Shown here: positions 54,042 through 63,556 of the stretch, piece after piece
Numbering within the stretch: the first letter of the stretch is position 1
Layout of the letters: every line of letters begins with the position of its first letter
Assembly (NCBI RefSeq): GCF_014841105.1
Contig: NZ_JACYWE010000008.1
Location: 62,001 to 126,000 of the forward strand
Length of the DNA stretch: 64,000 bases
Source: Lolliginicoccus lacisalsi
GTDB taxonomy: Bacteria > Actinomycetota > Actinomycetes > Mycobacteriales > Mycobacteriaceae
Reading direction: 5' to 3'
Made by a program: the position numbers and the translations under genes
Notes under the pieces: model-generated
Told to the model about the DNA's origin: nothing
Database searches by the model: none
Seen by the model: only the letters and a program-made list of their open reading frames with translations

Positions 54042-54605
54042 CTAGGGTGACGCCTGCCACCCCGTGTCCAGGATGTCGCCGAGAGAGTAGAGCGAGCGGT
54101 ATGAAAGCCCCTGGGCCTCGATGACCTCCCGCGCGCCCGTGTCGCGGTCAACGATCGTGGCGACGCCCACGACCTCCGCGCCAGCCTCGCGCAGCGCCGC
54201 GACCGCCGCGAGCGGACTATTGCCGGTCGTGGTGGTGTCCTCCACGACGAGCACCCGCCTTCCCGCCACATCGGGGCCCTCGATCTGCCGCTGCATGCCA
54301 TGCGCCTTGGCGGCTTTCCGCACCACGAAGCTATCGATCGGGCGCCCGGGGGAATGCATGATCGCGGCCGCGACAGGATCGGCACCGAGGGTCAGTCCGC
54401 CCGCTGCGGCGAATTCCCAGTCGGCGGTCATCTCGCGCAGCAGCACGCCGATCAATGGGGCCGCCTCGTGATGCAGCGTCACCCTGCGGAGATCGATGTA
54501 GTAGTCCGCCTCGCGCCCCGAGGACAAAGTGACCTTGCCATGGACCACGGCGTGGTCGCGGATGAGCGCGGCAAGTGCTTCGCGGGAACGCGCATCGACA
54601 GCCAT
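54042..54605 (-). CDS. pyrE: Orotate phosphoribosyltransferase
   Basis: The product has 187 residues. The PRPP-binding loop VLVVEDTTTTGNS is near residue 115 and the N-terminal substrate region KVTLSSGREADYYIDLRR near 25-42. It makes orotidine monophosphate from orotate and PRPP in pyrimidine synthesis. The start is ATG with AGGA 7 nt upstream; an in-frame codon seven residues earlier has no ribosome site. M. tuberculosis pyrE (Rv0382c) has the same neighbours, except that the giant NRPS lies downstream here. Confidence 0.96.
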   Translation of the reverse strand: MAVDARSREALAALIRDHAVVHGKVTLSSGREADYYIDLRRVTLHHEAAPLIGVLLREMTADWEFAAAGGLTLGADPVAAAIMHSPGRPIDSFVVRKAAKAHGMQRQIEGPDVAGRRVLVVEDTTTTGNSPLAAVAALREAGAEVVGVATIVDRDTGAREVIEAQGLSYRSLYSLGDILDTGWQASP

Positions 54606-54670
54606 AGTGATCCTTTCCTCGAGCATTCGATGCCACTATTGCCTACCGCCATGGCGGCCGCAAATGCCGA

Positions 54671-54706
54671 CGGGCACGGACCGGTTTCCTTGTTGGTCCG
54701 TGCCCG
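54671..54706 (-). terminator. Terminator of the Rv0383c-like gene
   Basis: CGGGCACGGACC pairs perfectly with GGTCCGTGCCCG (12 bp), loop 12 nt, 27 nt after the stop codon on the minus strand. It insulates pyrE. Confidence 0.75.
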
Positions 54707-54733
54707 GCAGCGCTAGCGGCAGCGAAGGGGTTG

Positions 54734-55402
54734 CTAGCTGTAGGCTCGCGCGCGCTGGGCAGGGGGAAGCACGCGCATCAGTCGCGCGAACTGGTGCAGG
54801 ATCCCTTCCACGTCATCCCATTCCGCCCAGCTCGTGCCCTGCGGGATGCTCGCGAGGACCCAGTCGCCCTCGGCCCAGATCACGTCCACGAAGTCCGGCA
54901 CGATGTCGAGGAAAGCCACCAGGCGCATGTCGGCGGTCCGTCGCGCGGCCTCCACATCGTCGGAGAAGATCGTCCCCTCCCCGACCGTCGCTGCCGCCGA
55001 CGTGCCCGGGCAGGCGCGGGCGAGCGCGGGGCTCGCTGGGCGCCCCTCCGGGTCGGTGCGCGCGGCCTCGAAGACGATGGCCGACGCATGCTGGGCACGC
55101 ACCGCGAAGACCGTTGCCGAGTCCTCGAGATCAAACAGGACGTGCTCCCCGACATCCTCGACAGCGAGGCGCGGCATTCCCCGGACGACGTTGCCGCCGT
55201 CGACCAGGGAGTGGCGGCCGATCATGCCGTACTGCCACTGCGCCGCGATCCGCGGCACCTTGCGCGTGAACTCCAGTCCCCGCCGGGCGCCCCAGATACT
55301 GCGGATCTTCCTCCGCCAGGCGCGCCGACGACTGTCGATGCGCAGCAAGACAACGGCCCCCGCGAGAGCCGCGATTCCAAGTACAAACCACACCACAGCC
55401 AT
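54734..55402 (-). CDS. Single-pass membrane protein, Rv0383c-like
   Basis: The product has 222 residues: an N-terminal helix (VVWFVLGIAALAGAVVLL), a basic stretch and a soluble domain with hydrophobic strands (AVRAQHASAIVFEAA, LVAFLDIVPDFVDVIW). I do not know its function. The position between clpB and pyrE matches the conserved gene Rv0383c of M. tuberculosis. The end, LPPAQRARAYS, is Arg-rich. Confidence 0.72.
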   Translation of the reverse strand: MAVVWFVLGIAALAGAVVLLRIDSRRRAWRRKIRSIWGARRGLEFTRKVPRIAAQWQYGMIGRHSLVDGGNVVRGMPRLAVEDVGEHVLFDLEDSATVFAVRAQHASAIVFEAARTDPEGRPASPALARACPGTSAAATVGEGTIFSDDVEAARRTADMRLVAFLDIVPDFVDVIWAEGDWVLASIPQGTSWAEWDDVEGILHQFARLMRVLPPAQRARAYS

Positions 55403-55491
55403 TGCCGAGATGCTAGTCGCTCGCGGGGGCAGAAGCACCGCGCAAACGCCCACGTCGAGATGCTTTCGCGGCCAATCCGATATCCAGGCCC

Positions 55492-55532
55492 CCGGATGGG
55501 GCACCGCGCTCCATGCGCAGCGCCCCATCCGG
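55492..55532 (-). terminator. Terminator of clpB
   Basis: CCGGATGGGGC pairs perfectly with GCCCCATCCGG (11 bp) across a 19-nt loop that itself contains GCGC and TGCGCA. It starts 14 nt after the clpB stop. Confidence 0.75.
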
Positions 55533-55546
55533 TCGTGGGCGGGCAC

Positions 55547-58105
55547 TCAGCCGAGGACCAGCGCCTCGCCGTCCACGCTCACGTTCACGGGCACGGTGTC
55601 GCCATCCCGCACGTCCCCGGCGAGCACCAGCTTGGCGAGCTGGTCGCCGATCGATTGCTGGATCAGCCTGCGCAGCGGCCGGGCCCCGTAGGCCGGGTCG
55701 TAGCCACGTGCGGCGAGCCATTCGCGCGCGCCCGCCGAGACAGCGAGCTCGAGGCGACGCTGCCGCAACCGTTGCTGCAGCACGTCGAGCTGGATCCGCA
55801 CGATCGACTCGAGCTGTTCCCGCCCGAGGGGATGGAAGACCACGATGTCATCGAGCCGGTTGAGGAACTCCGGCTTGAACGCCGACCGGACCGCAGCCAT
55901 GATCTGCTCCGCGCCACCGCCCGCGCCGAGGTTGGAGGTGAGGATGAGGATGGTGTTGCGGAAGTCAACGGTCCGCCCCTGGCCATCGGTCAGTCGGCCG
56001 TCATCGAGGACCTGCAGGAGGATGTCGAACACATCCGGGTGGGCCTTCTCGATCTCGTCGAACAGGATCACCGTGTACGGGCGGCGGCGCACCGACTCGG
56101 TGAGCTGGCCTCCCGACTCGTAGCCCACGTATCCGGGGGGCGCGCCGACCAGCCTCGCCACCGAGTGCTTCTCGGAGTACTCGCTCATGTCGATGCGCAC
56201 CATCGCGCGATCATCATCGAACAGGAACTCGGCGAGCGCCTTGGCCAGCTCGGTCTTGCCGACCCCAGTAGGGCCGAGGAACATGAAGGATCCGGTGGGC
56301 CGGTTCGGGTCGGCGATGCCCGCCCGGGCGCGGCGCACGGCATCGGACACCGCCTGCACGGCCTGGTCCTGCCCGACGACGCGATGGCGGAGCTCGTCCT
56401 CCATCCGGAGCAGCTTGGCCGTCTCGCCCTCCATCATGCGGCCGGCGGGAATGCCGGTCCAGGCCGAGACGACGTCGGCGACATCGTCAGGGCCCACTTC
56501 CTCCTTCAGCATGAGCGCCGAGTCCGCGGAGCCGCTGCCGTGGCTGGCCTGCTCGGCAGCAGAGAGCTTCTTCTCGAGCTCCGGGATCCGGCCGTAGCGT
56601 AGCTCCGCGGCCTTGCCGAGGTCGCCATCGCGCTCCGCGCGCTCGGACTCGCCGCGCAGGTTCTCGAGCTGCTCCTTGATCCCGCGGACCGAGTCGATGG
56701 CGTTCTTCTCCTGCTGCCAGCGAGCTGTCAGCCCGGAGAGCTTCTCGCGGCCGTCAGCGAGCTCCTGGCGCAGCTTGCCGAGCCGTTCCTTGCTGGCCTC
56801 GTCGGTCTCCTTGGCCAGCGCCATCTCCTCGATCTCGAGCCGTCGCACGATGCGCTCGATCTCGTCGATCTCCACCGGGCGGGAGTCGATCTCCATGCGC
56901 AGGCGCGATGCTGCCTCGTCAACGAGGTCGATCGCCTTGTCCGGGAGGAATCGCGCGGTGATGTAGCGGTCGGAGAGGGTCGCGGCGGCAACAAGCGCCG
57001 AATCGGTGATGCGCACGCCATGGTGCACCTCGTAGCGCTCCTTGAGGCCGCGCAGGATGCCCACGGTGTCCTCCACCGAGGGCTCGCCGACGACGACCTG
57101 CTGGAAGCGCCGCTCGAGCGCGGCATCCTTCTCGACGTACTTGCGGTATTCATCAAGGGTGGTGGCGCCCACGAGCCGGAGCTCGCCGCGCGCGAGCATG
57201 GGCTTGATCATGTTGCCCGCGTCCATCGCGGACTCCCCCGTCGCGCCCGCGCCGACGATGGTGTGCAGCTCGTCGATGAAGGTGATGACCTGGCCATCGG
57301 AGCGCTTGATCTCATCGAGGACGGCCTTGAGGCGCTCCTCGAACTCGCCGCGGTACTTCGCGCCGGCCACCATCGAGCCGAGGTCGAGCGCGATGACGGT
57401 CTTGCCCCGCAGGCTCTCGGGCACGTCGCCAGCAACCACGCGCTGGGCGAGCCCCTCGACGATGGCGGTCTTGCCCACACCAGGCTCGCCGATGAGCACC
57501 GGGTTGTTCTTGGTTCGCCGGGAGAGGACCTGGATGACGCGACGGATCTCGTTGTCCCGCCCGATCACCGGATCGAGCTTGCCCTCCCGGGCGCTCGCGG
57601 TCAGGTCGGTGCTGTACTTCCCCAGAGCCTGGTAGGTGGCCTCGGGGTCGGGGTTGGTGACCCGGGGGCTGCCGCGGACCGCGGTGAACGCATCGCGCAG
57701 GGACTGGTCGGTAGCGCCGTGCCGGTGCAGGAGGCGGGCCACGTCGCTGTTCCCGCTGGCGAGGCCGACCATGATGTGCTCGGCAGAGACGTACTGGTCG
57801 CCGAGCTCGGTGGCGTGCTTCTGGGCGGTGGTGATCGCGGCCAGCGACTCGCGCGCGAGCTGCGGAGTGGCGGCTTGCCCGGTGACCACGGGGATCCGGT
57901 CGAGGAGCTGCGCGAGCTCGGGCTCGATGGCGGCCGGATCCGCTCCGACGGCCTTGAGCAGCGGCACCGCGATGCCGTCGGGCTGCTCGAGGAGGGCCGC
58001 GAGGATGTGCTGCGGCCGGATGTCCGGGTTGCCTGCTGCTGATGCGTTCTGCATCGCGGTGGACAAGGCTGCCTGGACCTTGGTTGTGGGCGAGAAAGCG
58101 TCCAT
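55547..58105 (-). CDS. clpB: ATP-dependent disaggregase ClpB
   Basis: The product has 852 residues, the usual length. N-domain repeats at 1-145; first AAA+ domain with GEPGVGKT near 205 and [10 protein letters not shown]; the coiled-coil middle domain (about 410-525) that marks ClpB; second AAA+ domain with GPTGVGKT near 605 and [12 protein letters not shown]. It works with DnaK, DnaJ and GrpE to dissolve protein aggregates. A HAIR operator lies upstream, so HspR, encoded 1 kb away, probably represses it. The start is ATG with AGGGG about 10 nt upstream. Confidence 0.97.
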   Translation of the reverse strand: MDAFSPTTKVQAALSTAMQNASAAGNPDIRPQHILAALLEQPDGIAVPLLKAVGADPAAIEPELAQLLDRIPVVTGQAATPQLARESLAAITTAQKHATELGDQYVSAEHIMVGLASGNSDVARLLHRHGATDQSLRDAFTAVRGSPRVTNPDPEATYQALGKYSTDLTASAREGKLDPVIGRDNEIRRVIQVLSRRTKNNPVLIGEPGVGKTAIVEGLAQRVVAGDVPESLRGKTVIALDLGSMVAGAKYRGEFEERLKAVLDEIKRSDGQVITFIDELHTIVGAGATGESAMDAGNMIKPMLARGELRLVGATTLDEYRKYVEKDAALERRFQQVVVGEPSVEDTVGILRGLKERYEVHHGVRITDSALVAAATLSDRYITARFLPDKAIDLVDEAASRLRMEIDSRPVEIDEIERIVRRLEIEEMALAKETDEASKERLGKLRQELADGREKLSGLTARWQQEKNAIDSVRGIKEQLENLRGESERAERDGDLGKAAELRYGRIPELEKKLSAAEQASHGSGSADSALMLKEEVGPDDVADVVSAWTGIPAGRMMEGETAKLLRMEDELRHRVVGQDQAVQAVSDAVRRARAGIADPNRPTGSFMFLGPTGVGKTELAKALAEFLFDDDRAMVRIDMSEYSEKHSVARLVGAPPGYVGYESGGQLTESVRRRPYTVILFDEIEKAHPDVFDILLQVLDDGRLTDGQGRTVDFRNTILILTSNLGAGGGAEQIMAAVRSAFKPEFLNRLDDIVVFHPLGREQLESIVRIQLDVLQQRLRQRRLELAVSAGAREWLAARGYDPAYGARPLRRLIQQSIGDQLAKLVLAGDVRDGDTVPVNVSVDGEALVLG

Positions 58106-58186
58106 GTGTTCACACCCCTGTGACTCGACTCTGGTGGTAGTGGGAGCGGGTGGCGGCAGTACCGGTTTGCTTGACAGGTACGACCG

Positions 58187-58192
58187 ATCCTA
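58187..58192 (-). promoter_or_regulatory. Candidate clpB -10 box
   Basis: TAGGAT on the minus strand, 82 nt before the clpB start and about 20 nt downstream of the HAIR operator. HspR bound there would cover the -35 region. Confidence 0.35.
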
Positions 58193-58213
58193 GCTACTAC
58201 AACGACCGAAGAG

Positions 58214-58232
58214 TTGAGTCTGTTCCACTCAG
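58214..58232. promoter_or_regulatory. HAIR operator (HspR site) of clpB
   Basis: TTGAGT-N7-ACTCAG differs from the HAIR consensus core TTGAGT-N7-ACTCAA at only the last base. The spacer is exactly 7 nt. HspR binds such sites to repress heat-shock genes. Confidence 0.8.
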
Positions 58233-58303
58233 GTCTAGAGGGAGTGGAATGTGCTGCACATCACATCGGGGGCCAGTGCGCGGCCCCTTGCGCCCGAAGG
58301 AGC

Positions 58304-59026
58304 TCAGACCGCTGCGCGGACGGGCGCATCGTCGGCCCGCGTCCGGGCATCCGAGACGATGGCCGCGATGATGGGAGCGAGCGTCACGTCCGGATCGCAC
58401 TCGTTCTCGAGCTCGAGCCAGCGGGGCGCGATCGAGGTGAACAGGGGCGCCCGCTCCGCCGATTCCTGGCTGAGGCCGACGAACCATGGATCATCCTCGG
58501 ATGCCCTGATGGCCCGCAGGTTGAGCGCCACCGAGACGTTGCCGATCATGACCCGCCAGGCCGAGAGCAGAGCCACCCCGGCCTGCCTCTCGCTCAGCCC
58601 GGCCTCGCGCGCCGAGCCCAGGAACTCCTCGACGAACCACAAGGCATCCGGACCGATCGTGGTGTTGGTGCTCAGGATCTCGAGCGACCAGGGGTGCTCG
58701 AGCATGATCTGCTGCATGATCACGGCGAGCCGGACCATGCGCTCCTGCGGATCGTCGGGCAGCAGGGGCTGGGGCAGCTCGGCGCAGATTTCCTGCAGCA
58801 CGGCCGCGAGCAGGTCCGCGCGACCATCGACATGGTGATAGAGCGCCATCGGCGAGCTCTTCACCACGCCGGCGAGCCGCCGCATCGATAAAGCGTCGGG
58901 CCCCTCGGCCTCGATGAGCTGCCGGGCAGCCCGAACGATCTCCTCGCGCGATAGCTTGGCCGTCGCGCCACGCTTGTTGCCTCGCTTGCCGAGGTCATTA
59001 TTGGTAGCCACGTGGGTATTCTGCAC
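58304..59026 (-). CDS. TetR family transcriptional regulator
   Basis: The product has about 240 residues. DNA-binding domain at 20-70: EEIVRAARQLIEAEGPDALSM, VKSSPMALYHHV (the SPMALYHHV recognition helix is common in TetR_C subgroups). The ligand domain runs through WSLEILSTNTTIGPDALWFVEEFL. GTG start with GGAGG 6 nt upstream; a later GTG is less well placed. A perfect palindrome 15 nt upstream is a likely autoregulatory site. Its targets are unknown; it stands between clpB and hspR. Confidence 0.85.
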   Translation of the reverse strand: MQNTHVATNNDLGKRGNKRGATAKLSREEIVRAARQLIEAEGPDALSMRRLAGVVKSSPMALYHHVDGRADLLAAVLQEICAELPQPLLPDDPQERMVRLAVIMQQIMLEHPWSLEILSTNTTIGPDALWFVEEFLGSAREAGLSERQAGVALLSAWRVMIGNVSVALNLRAIRASEDDPWFVGLSQESAERAPLFTSIAPRWLELENECDPDVTLAPIIAAIVSDARTRADDAPVRAAV

Positions 59027-59040
59027 TACACACCTCCATC

Positions 59041-59060
59041 TGCCCCTATTTCTAGGGGCA
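59041..59060. promoter_or_regulatory. Perfect palindrome upstream of the TetR gene
   Basis: TGCCCCTA-TTTC-TAGGGGCA has 8-bp perfect arms and a 4-nt spacer, 14 nt before the TetR start. Operator or short transcript hairpin; operator is favoured by position. It could also end the hspR transcript. Confidence 0.5.
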
Positions 59061-59144
59061 TACGTCGGTGAGTTTATGCAAAATCTCGGAAAATGGGTAG
59101 GCGCACCGCGATCCGGACGCGTTCTTGCAGGCATTGCGCTGCCG

Positions 59145-59546
59145 CTACGGCCTCCTGCGCTGCCAGACCACCAATGCATTGCTCCGCGGCAGGGGCACGA
59201 GCTCGCCGCGCGCGGAACGCAGCGCCGACACCTCATCAAGCAGCTCGGCGATACGCGCCTGCAGCGCCTCGACCTGGTTCGTCAGCTCGATGATCCGCTT
59301 GACCCCGGCAAGATTCACGCCTTCCTCCTGAGAGAGCCGTTGCACCTCGCGCAGCAGGTCCACGTCGCGCTGCGAGTACCGGCGACCGCCGCCGCTCGCG
59401 CGATGCGGGGTCACGAGCCCCAGCCGGTCATAGGTGCGCAGCGTCTGCGCGTGCATGCCCGCGAGCTCCGCCGCCACGGAGATCGCGAACACACCGATGG
59501 AGGGGTCGGGCGGGCCCGGGACCGAAGGGTCGTGCCGATCAGCCAT
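59145..59546 (-). CDS. hspR: Heat-shock repressor HspR
   Basis: The product has 133 residues, MerR-type: FAISVAAELAGMHAQTLRTYDRLGLVTPHRASGGGRRYSQRDVDLL gives the helix-turn-helix and wing, followed by the coiled region IIELTNQVEALQARIAELLDEV. It represses dnaK and clpB at HAIR sites, with DnaK as co-repressor in related species. Its ATG overlaps the dnaJ stop in TGATG, and it is the last gene of the dnaK operon. Three HAIR-like sites occur in this window. Confidence 0.95.
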   Translation of the reverse strand: MADRHDPSVPGPPDPSIGVFAISVAAELAGMHAQTLRTYDRLGLVTPHRASGGGRRYSQRDVDLLREVQRLSQEEGVNLAGVKRIIELTNQVEALQARIAELLDEVSALRSARGELVPLPRSNALVVWQRRRP

Positions 59547-60727
59547 CACGCACCCGCCCATCCTGCCCGCGGATCGAATCCACCGGCACGCTCGGCCGCC
59601 GCATACTTCTCCAGTGCCTCGGCCGCGTCGGCGGACAACGAAGCCGGGACCTTCACCGCCACGGTAACGAGCAGGTCGCCCGGTTCGCCAGCCTTGCGAG
59701 GCACCCCGCGCCCACGAACACGGAAGATGCGACCATCACCGGTGCCAGCGGGAACCTTGACGCCGATCCGGCCATCGAGCGTGGGCACCGAGAGAGTCGT
59801 ACCGAGCGCGAGCTCGCTGAACGAGACGGGCACGGTCACAGTCAGGTCCTGGCCCGAGCGATCAAGCACGGGATGGGGGTCGACGTGGACGGTGACGTAG
59901 AGATCGCCCGCCGCGGCGCCCCGCATGCCGGCCTCTCCCTTGCCCGCGATCCGGATCTTCTGCCCGTCGCTCACGCCCGGCGGAATGCGCACGGTGATCG
60001 TGCGGCTCCGCGTCCGCACACCGGTCCCTGAGCAATCAGCGCACGGGCTGTCGATGATCGAGCCCGTGCCGCGGCAGTCCTCGCACGGCTCGCTGAACCC
60101 GAACGCGCCCTGGTTGCTGCTGATCACGCCCGCGCCGTTGCACCTCGGGCAGGTGCGCGGCGCGGTGCCGGGGCGTGCACCACTGCCATGGCAGGTGGTG
60201 CACGCCGCCGGGGAGGTGATGCGCAGCGGCACCGTGGTGCCGAGGACGGCGTCGCGGAACGTCAGGCGCGTGTCGGTCTCGAGGTGACGGCCGCGCTGTG
60301 GGCGCCGCGCGGCTCCAGGCTGATGGCCCTGCCGGTTGAACAGTCCCTCGAACAGGTCGCCGAATCCACCGGCGCCACCACCACCGGCACCGCCCCCGCC
60401 GAAGATGTCGCCGAAGCTGAAGCCTGCATCGGCGTCCCCGGCGGACTGGTAGCCGCCACGCGGATCGAAGCCGCCAGGGCGGTAGCCGCCCCGGAACATC
60501 CGCCGCGCCTCGTCGTACTCCTTGCGCTTGGCAGGGTCCTTCAGGAGGTTGTACGCCTCGGAGGCCGCCTTGAACCGCTCCTCAGCTTGCTTGTCCCCCG
60601 GATTAGCGTCAGGGTGCAGAATGGGAGCGAGCTTGCGGTACGCCTTCTTGATCTCCTCCTGCGACGCATCCGAGGAGACGCCCAGGTCCTTGTAAAAGTC
60701 CTTCTCGAGCCATTCACGCTGAACCAT
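59546..60727 (-). CDS. dnaJ: Chaperone DnaJ (type I, with zinc fingers)
   Basis: The product has 393 residues. J domain at 10-75 with the essential HPD in LHPDANPG, a Gly/Phe-rich linker ([15 protein letters not shown]), four zinc-binding CxxCxGxG repeats ([32 protein letters not shown]), then the substrate domain. It delivers unfolded proteins to DnaK and stimulates its ATPase. It corresponds to mycobacterial DnaJ1 by its place in the dnaK operon. Confidence 0.96.
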   Translation of the reverse strand: MVQREWLEKDFYKDLGVSSDASQEEIKKAYRKLAPILHPDANPGDKQAEERFKAASEAYNLLKDPAKRKEYDEARRMFRGGYRPGGFDPRGGYQSAGDADAGFSFGDIFGGGGAGGGGAGGFGDLFEGLFNRQGHQPGAARRPQRGRHLETDTRLTFRDAVLGTTVPLRITSPAACTTCHGSGARPGTAPRTCPRCNGAGVISSNQGAFGFSEPCEDCRGTGSIIDSPCADCSGTGVRTRSRTITVRIPPGVSDGQKIRIAGKGEAGMRGAAAGDLYVTVHVDPHPVLDRSGQDLTVTVPVSFSELALGTTLSVPTLDGRIGVKVPAGTGDGRIFRVRGRGVPRKAGEPGDLLVTVAVKVPASLSADAAEALEKYAAAERAGGFDPRAGWAGA

Positions 60728-60754
60728 CGGGCGCCCCTCCTTCCTCCAGTATTC

Positions 60755-61456
60755 CTACTCCGCGTCCTGGCTTCCACCAGGCGCGGCATCCTCGTTGCCG
60801 CTGCCGCCAGCATCACTGTCGACGACCGCGACCATGGCGTGCCGCAGCACCTTGTCGCCGAAGGTGTACCCCTGGCGGAGCACCGTTCCCACGACCGGCT
60901 CGCTGCCGCTTCCCTCGTGCTGCACGGCCTCGTGCAGGGAGGGATCGAACGGCTCGCCCTCGGTGCCGAATGGAGCGAGGCCCTGGCCCTCGAGCACGGC
61001 CTGGAGCTTGTCCGCCACCGACCTCAGCGGCCCCGATTCGAGATCGCCGTGCGCGCGGGCACGCTCGAGGTCATCGAGCACACCGAGCAGCTCGCCCACC
61101 ACGGTGGCCTTGGCCGCGTTCTTCTCCGAGGCCCGGTCGCGCTCGACTCGTCGCCGGTAGTTGGCGAACTCGGCCTGCAACCGCTGCAGGTCCGCGGTCC
61201 GCGCGGCAAGCTGGGCCTCGAGCTCGCGGACCTGGCCGCCCTCATCGGCGCCCTCGGCCTCGTCCCCGGCCGTTCCATCCTCGGCACTGGCATCGCCGCC
61301 GCTGGCGGCGGGCGCCGGGTCGACGACGTCGCCCTCGAGGGGCGCTTCCGCCGCCGACCCGTCCTCGCCGTTCCGGGCCGTGCCAGTATCGGGATCGATC
61401 TTCCGCTTATCGGTGATCGTTACCGGTTCCTGATCACGTGCGTCGGATCCGCTCAC
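60755..61456 (-). CDS. grpE: Nucleotide exchange factor GrpE
   Basis: The product has 233 residues. A long acidic disordered start (about 75 residues) is followed by the coiled coil ([25 protein letters not shown]) and the beta-domain with [13 protein letters not shown] and VLRQGY. It opens DnaK to release ADP. Its GTG start overlaps the dnaK stop in GTGA, so translation is coupled. Confidence 0.95.
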   Translation of the reverse strand: MSGSDARDQEPVTITDKRKIDPDTGTARNGEDGSAAEAPLEGDVVDPAPAASGGDASAEDGTAGDEAEGADEGGQVRELEAQLAARTADLQRLQAEFANYRRRVERDRASEKNAAKATVVGELLGVLDDLERARAHGDLESGPLRSVADKLQAVLEGQGLAPFGTEGEPFDPSLHEAVQHEGSGSEPVVGTVLRQGYTFGDKVLRHAMVAVVDSDAGGSGNEDAAPGGSQDAE

Positions 61457-63294
61457 TTGGTGTCCTTATCGTTGGGCTCGTCCACGACCTCGGCATCGAC
61501 GACATCGTCGGCACCAGGCTGCGCGCCAGCGCCCTCGGCACCCTGCGCGTCCTGGGCAGCGGACTCATACATCGCCTGGCCCATGGCCTGCGACTCGGTG
61601 CTCAGGGTCTCCATCGCGGCCTTGATGGCCTCGGCGTCGGTACCAGCAAGAGCATCCTGCAGGCCCTTGAGCGCGGTCTCGACCTTGCCCTTGGCCTCGC
61701 CGTCGATCTTCTCCGCGTTGTCCTTGAGGAACTTCTCGGTCTGGTAGACCAGCGACTCGGCCTGGTTGCGTACCTCGGCCTCCTCCTTGCGCTTCTTGTC
61801 CTCCTCCGCGTGCGCCTCGGCGTCCTTGATCATCTGGTTGATCTCGTCGTCGGACAGGCTGGAGCCACCCTGGATCTTGATGGTGTTCTCCTTGCCGGTG
61901 CCCTTGTCCTTGGCGGTGACGTGGACGATGCCGTTCGCGTCGATGTCGAAGGTGACCTCGATCTGCGGCACGCCGCGCGGGGCCGGCGGGATATCGGAGA
62001 GGTCGAAGGAACCGAGCAGCTTGTTGTGCCGCGCGATCTCGCGCTCGCCCTGGTAGACCTGGATCTGCACCGAGGGCTGGTTGTCCTCGGCTGTGGTGAA
62101 GGTCTCGGACTTCTTGGTCGGGATGGTGGTGTTGCGCTCGATGAGCTTGGTCATCACGCCGCCCTTGGTCTCGATGCCCAGCGAGAGCGGGGTGACATCG
62201 AGCAGGAGCACGTCCTTGACCTCGCCGCGGAGCACGCCCGCCTGCAGCGCGGCACCGACAGCCACGACCTCATCAGGGTTGACGCCCTTGTTGGGGTCCT
62301 TGCCCGAGAGCTCGCGGACGAGGTCCGACACGGCGGGCATGCGGGTGGAGCCACCGACGAGCACGACGTGGTCGATCTTGCCGATCGCGACGCCAGCGTC
62401 CTTGATGACCTGCTGGAACGGCGCGCGGGTGCGGTCGAGGAGATCGGAGGTGATCTTCTGGAACTCGGAGCGGCTGAGCTGCTCGTCGAGGAACAGCGGG
62501 TTCTTCTCCGCGTCCACCGTGATGTACGGCAGGTTGATGGTGGTGCTCTGGCCCGACGAGAGCTCGATCTTCGCCTTCTCGGCGGCCTCGCGGAGCCGCT
62601 GCATGGCCATCTTGTCCTTGGTCAGGTCGATGCCGTTCTGCAGCTTGAACTTGTTGACGAGCCAGTCGACGATGCGCTGGTCCCAGTCGTCGCCACCGAG
62701 GTGATTGTCGCCAGCGGTCGCGAGGACCTCCACCACTCCATCGCCCATCTCGAGCAGGGACACGTCGAAGGTGCCGCCACCGAGGTCGAAGACGAGGATG
62801 GTCTGTTCCTTGCCGGCCTTGTCGAGGCCGTAGGCGAGCGCTGCCGCGGTGGGCTCGTTGACGATGCGCAGGACGTTGAGGCCCGCGATCTGCCCGGCTT
62901 CCTTGGTGGCCTGCCGCTGCGCGTCCTCGAAGTAAGCGGGCACGGTGATCACGGCGTCGGTGACCTCATCGCCGAGGTAGGCCTCGGCATCGCGCTTGAG
63001 CTTCATCAGGACGCGCGCGCTGATCTCCTGCGGCGTGTAGTTCTTGCCGTCGATGTCGTTCTTCCAGTCGGTGCCCATGTGGCGCTTGACCGAGCGGATC
63101 GTGCGATCAACGTTGGTGACGGCCTGGTTCTTCGCGGGCTGGCCGACAAGGACTTCTCCGTTGCGCGCGAATGCCACCACCGACGGCGTGGTCCGCGCAC
63201 CTTCCGCGTTGGCGATGACAACAGGGTCACCGCCCTCGAGCACTGATACGACCGAGTTGGTGGTGCCGAGGTCGATTCCGACCGCTCGCGCCAT
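61453..63294 (-). CDS. dnaK: Hsp70 chaperone DnaK
   Basis: The product has 613 residues. Hsp70 signatures: [11 protein letters not shown] at residue 6, [18 protein letters not shown] near 170 and [13 protein letters not shown] near 310. The substrate domain follows [14 protein letters not shown]; the lid ends [12 protein letters not shown]. The start is ATG with AGGAGG 6 nt upstream. It is the first gene of dnaK-grpE-dnaJ-hspR, under HAIR control. Confidence 0.98.
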   Translation of the reverse strand: MARAVGIDLGTTNSVVSVLEGGDPVVIANAEGARTTPSVVAFARNGEVLVGQPAKNQAVTNVDRTIRSVKRHMGTDWKNDIDGKNYTPQEISARVLMKLKRDAEAYLGDEVTDAVITVPAYFEDAQRQATKEAGQIAGLNVLRIVNEPTAAALAYGLDKAGKEQTILVFDLGGGTFDVSLLEMGDGVVEVLATAGDNHLGGDDWDQRIVDWLVNKFKLQNGIDLTKDKMAMQRLREAAEKAKIELSSGQSTTINLPYITVDAEKNPLFLDEQLSRSEFQKITSDLLDRTRAPFQQVIKDAGVAIGKIDHVVLVGGSTRMPAVSDLVRELSGKDPNKGVNPDEVVAVGAALQAGVLRGEVKDVLLLDVTPLSLGIETKGGVMTKLIERNTTIPTKKSETFTTAEDNQPSVQIQVYQGEREIARHNKLLGSFDLSDIPPAPRGVPQIEVTFDIDANGIVHVTAKDKGTGKENTIKIQGGSSLSDDEINQMIKDAEAHAEEDKKRKEEAEVRNQAESLVYQTEKFLKDNAEKIDGEAKGKVETALKGLQDALAGTDAEAIKAAMETLSTESQAMGQAMYESAAQDAQGAEGAGAQPGADDVVDAEVVDEPNDKDTK

Positions 63295-63334
63295 GGTGTT
63301 CCTCCTTGTTGATATTCGTGACATCCGATCAAAG

Positions 63335-63353
63335 ATGAGTGGATGCGACTCAA
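63335..63353. promoter_or_regulatory. HAIR operator of dnaK, proximal
   Basis: ATGAGT-N7-ACTCAA fits the HAIR core TTGAGT-N7-ACTCAA with one mismatch in the left arm, 41 nt before the dnaK start. Confidence 0.75.
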
Positions 63354-63386
63354 AGCTACGCTTGATCCGACGATCACGCCAGCCAC

Positions 63387-63405
63387 CTGAGCCTACATCG
63401 CTCAA
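63387..63405. promoter_or_regulatory. Second, variant HAIR-like site of dnaK
   Basis: CTGAGC-N7-GCTCAA keeps the geometry and spacer of HAIR, with the central T/A pair changed to C/G on both sides, so self-complementarity is kept. Centre to centre it is 52 bp from the proximal site. Confidence 0.55.
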
Positions 63406-63543
63406 CCTTACACCGATGATAACGGCGCGCCCGCGGCATTTTGTTCCCTCCGCACCCCACGCGTCGTGAGATCCACGCCACTGCGCCGTCACAATCTCAT
63501 GACGCAACACGCCGGGCCCTGGTCCAGCAGGCCTGGTCGGACC

Positions 63544-63549
63544 TAGAGT
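63544..63549 (+). promoter_or_regulatory. Leaderless -10 box for the protease gene
   Basis: TAGAGT, 7 nt before ATG at 63557; no ribosome site precedes that ATG. Confidence 0.4.
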
Positions 63550-63556
63550 TGAACCG

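Noticed and set aside
55430-55475. Possible fourth, decayed copy of the 72-bp element (GCAGAAGCACCGCGCAAACG)
   Set aside because: Only the first part resembles the consensus, the hairpin arms are absent, and it is not in a convergent gap.
58171-58200. TTGACA on the plus strand beside the clpB HAIR site, as a promoter
   Set aside because: It points away from clpB towards the antisense strand of the TetR gene, and no convincing product lies downstream.
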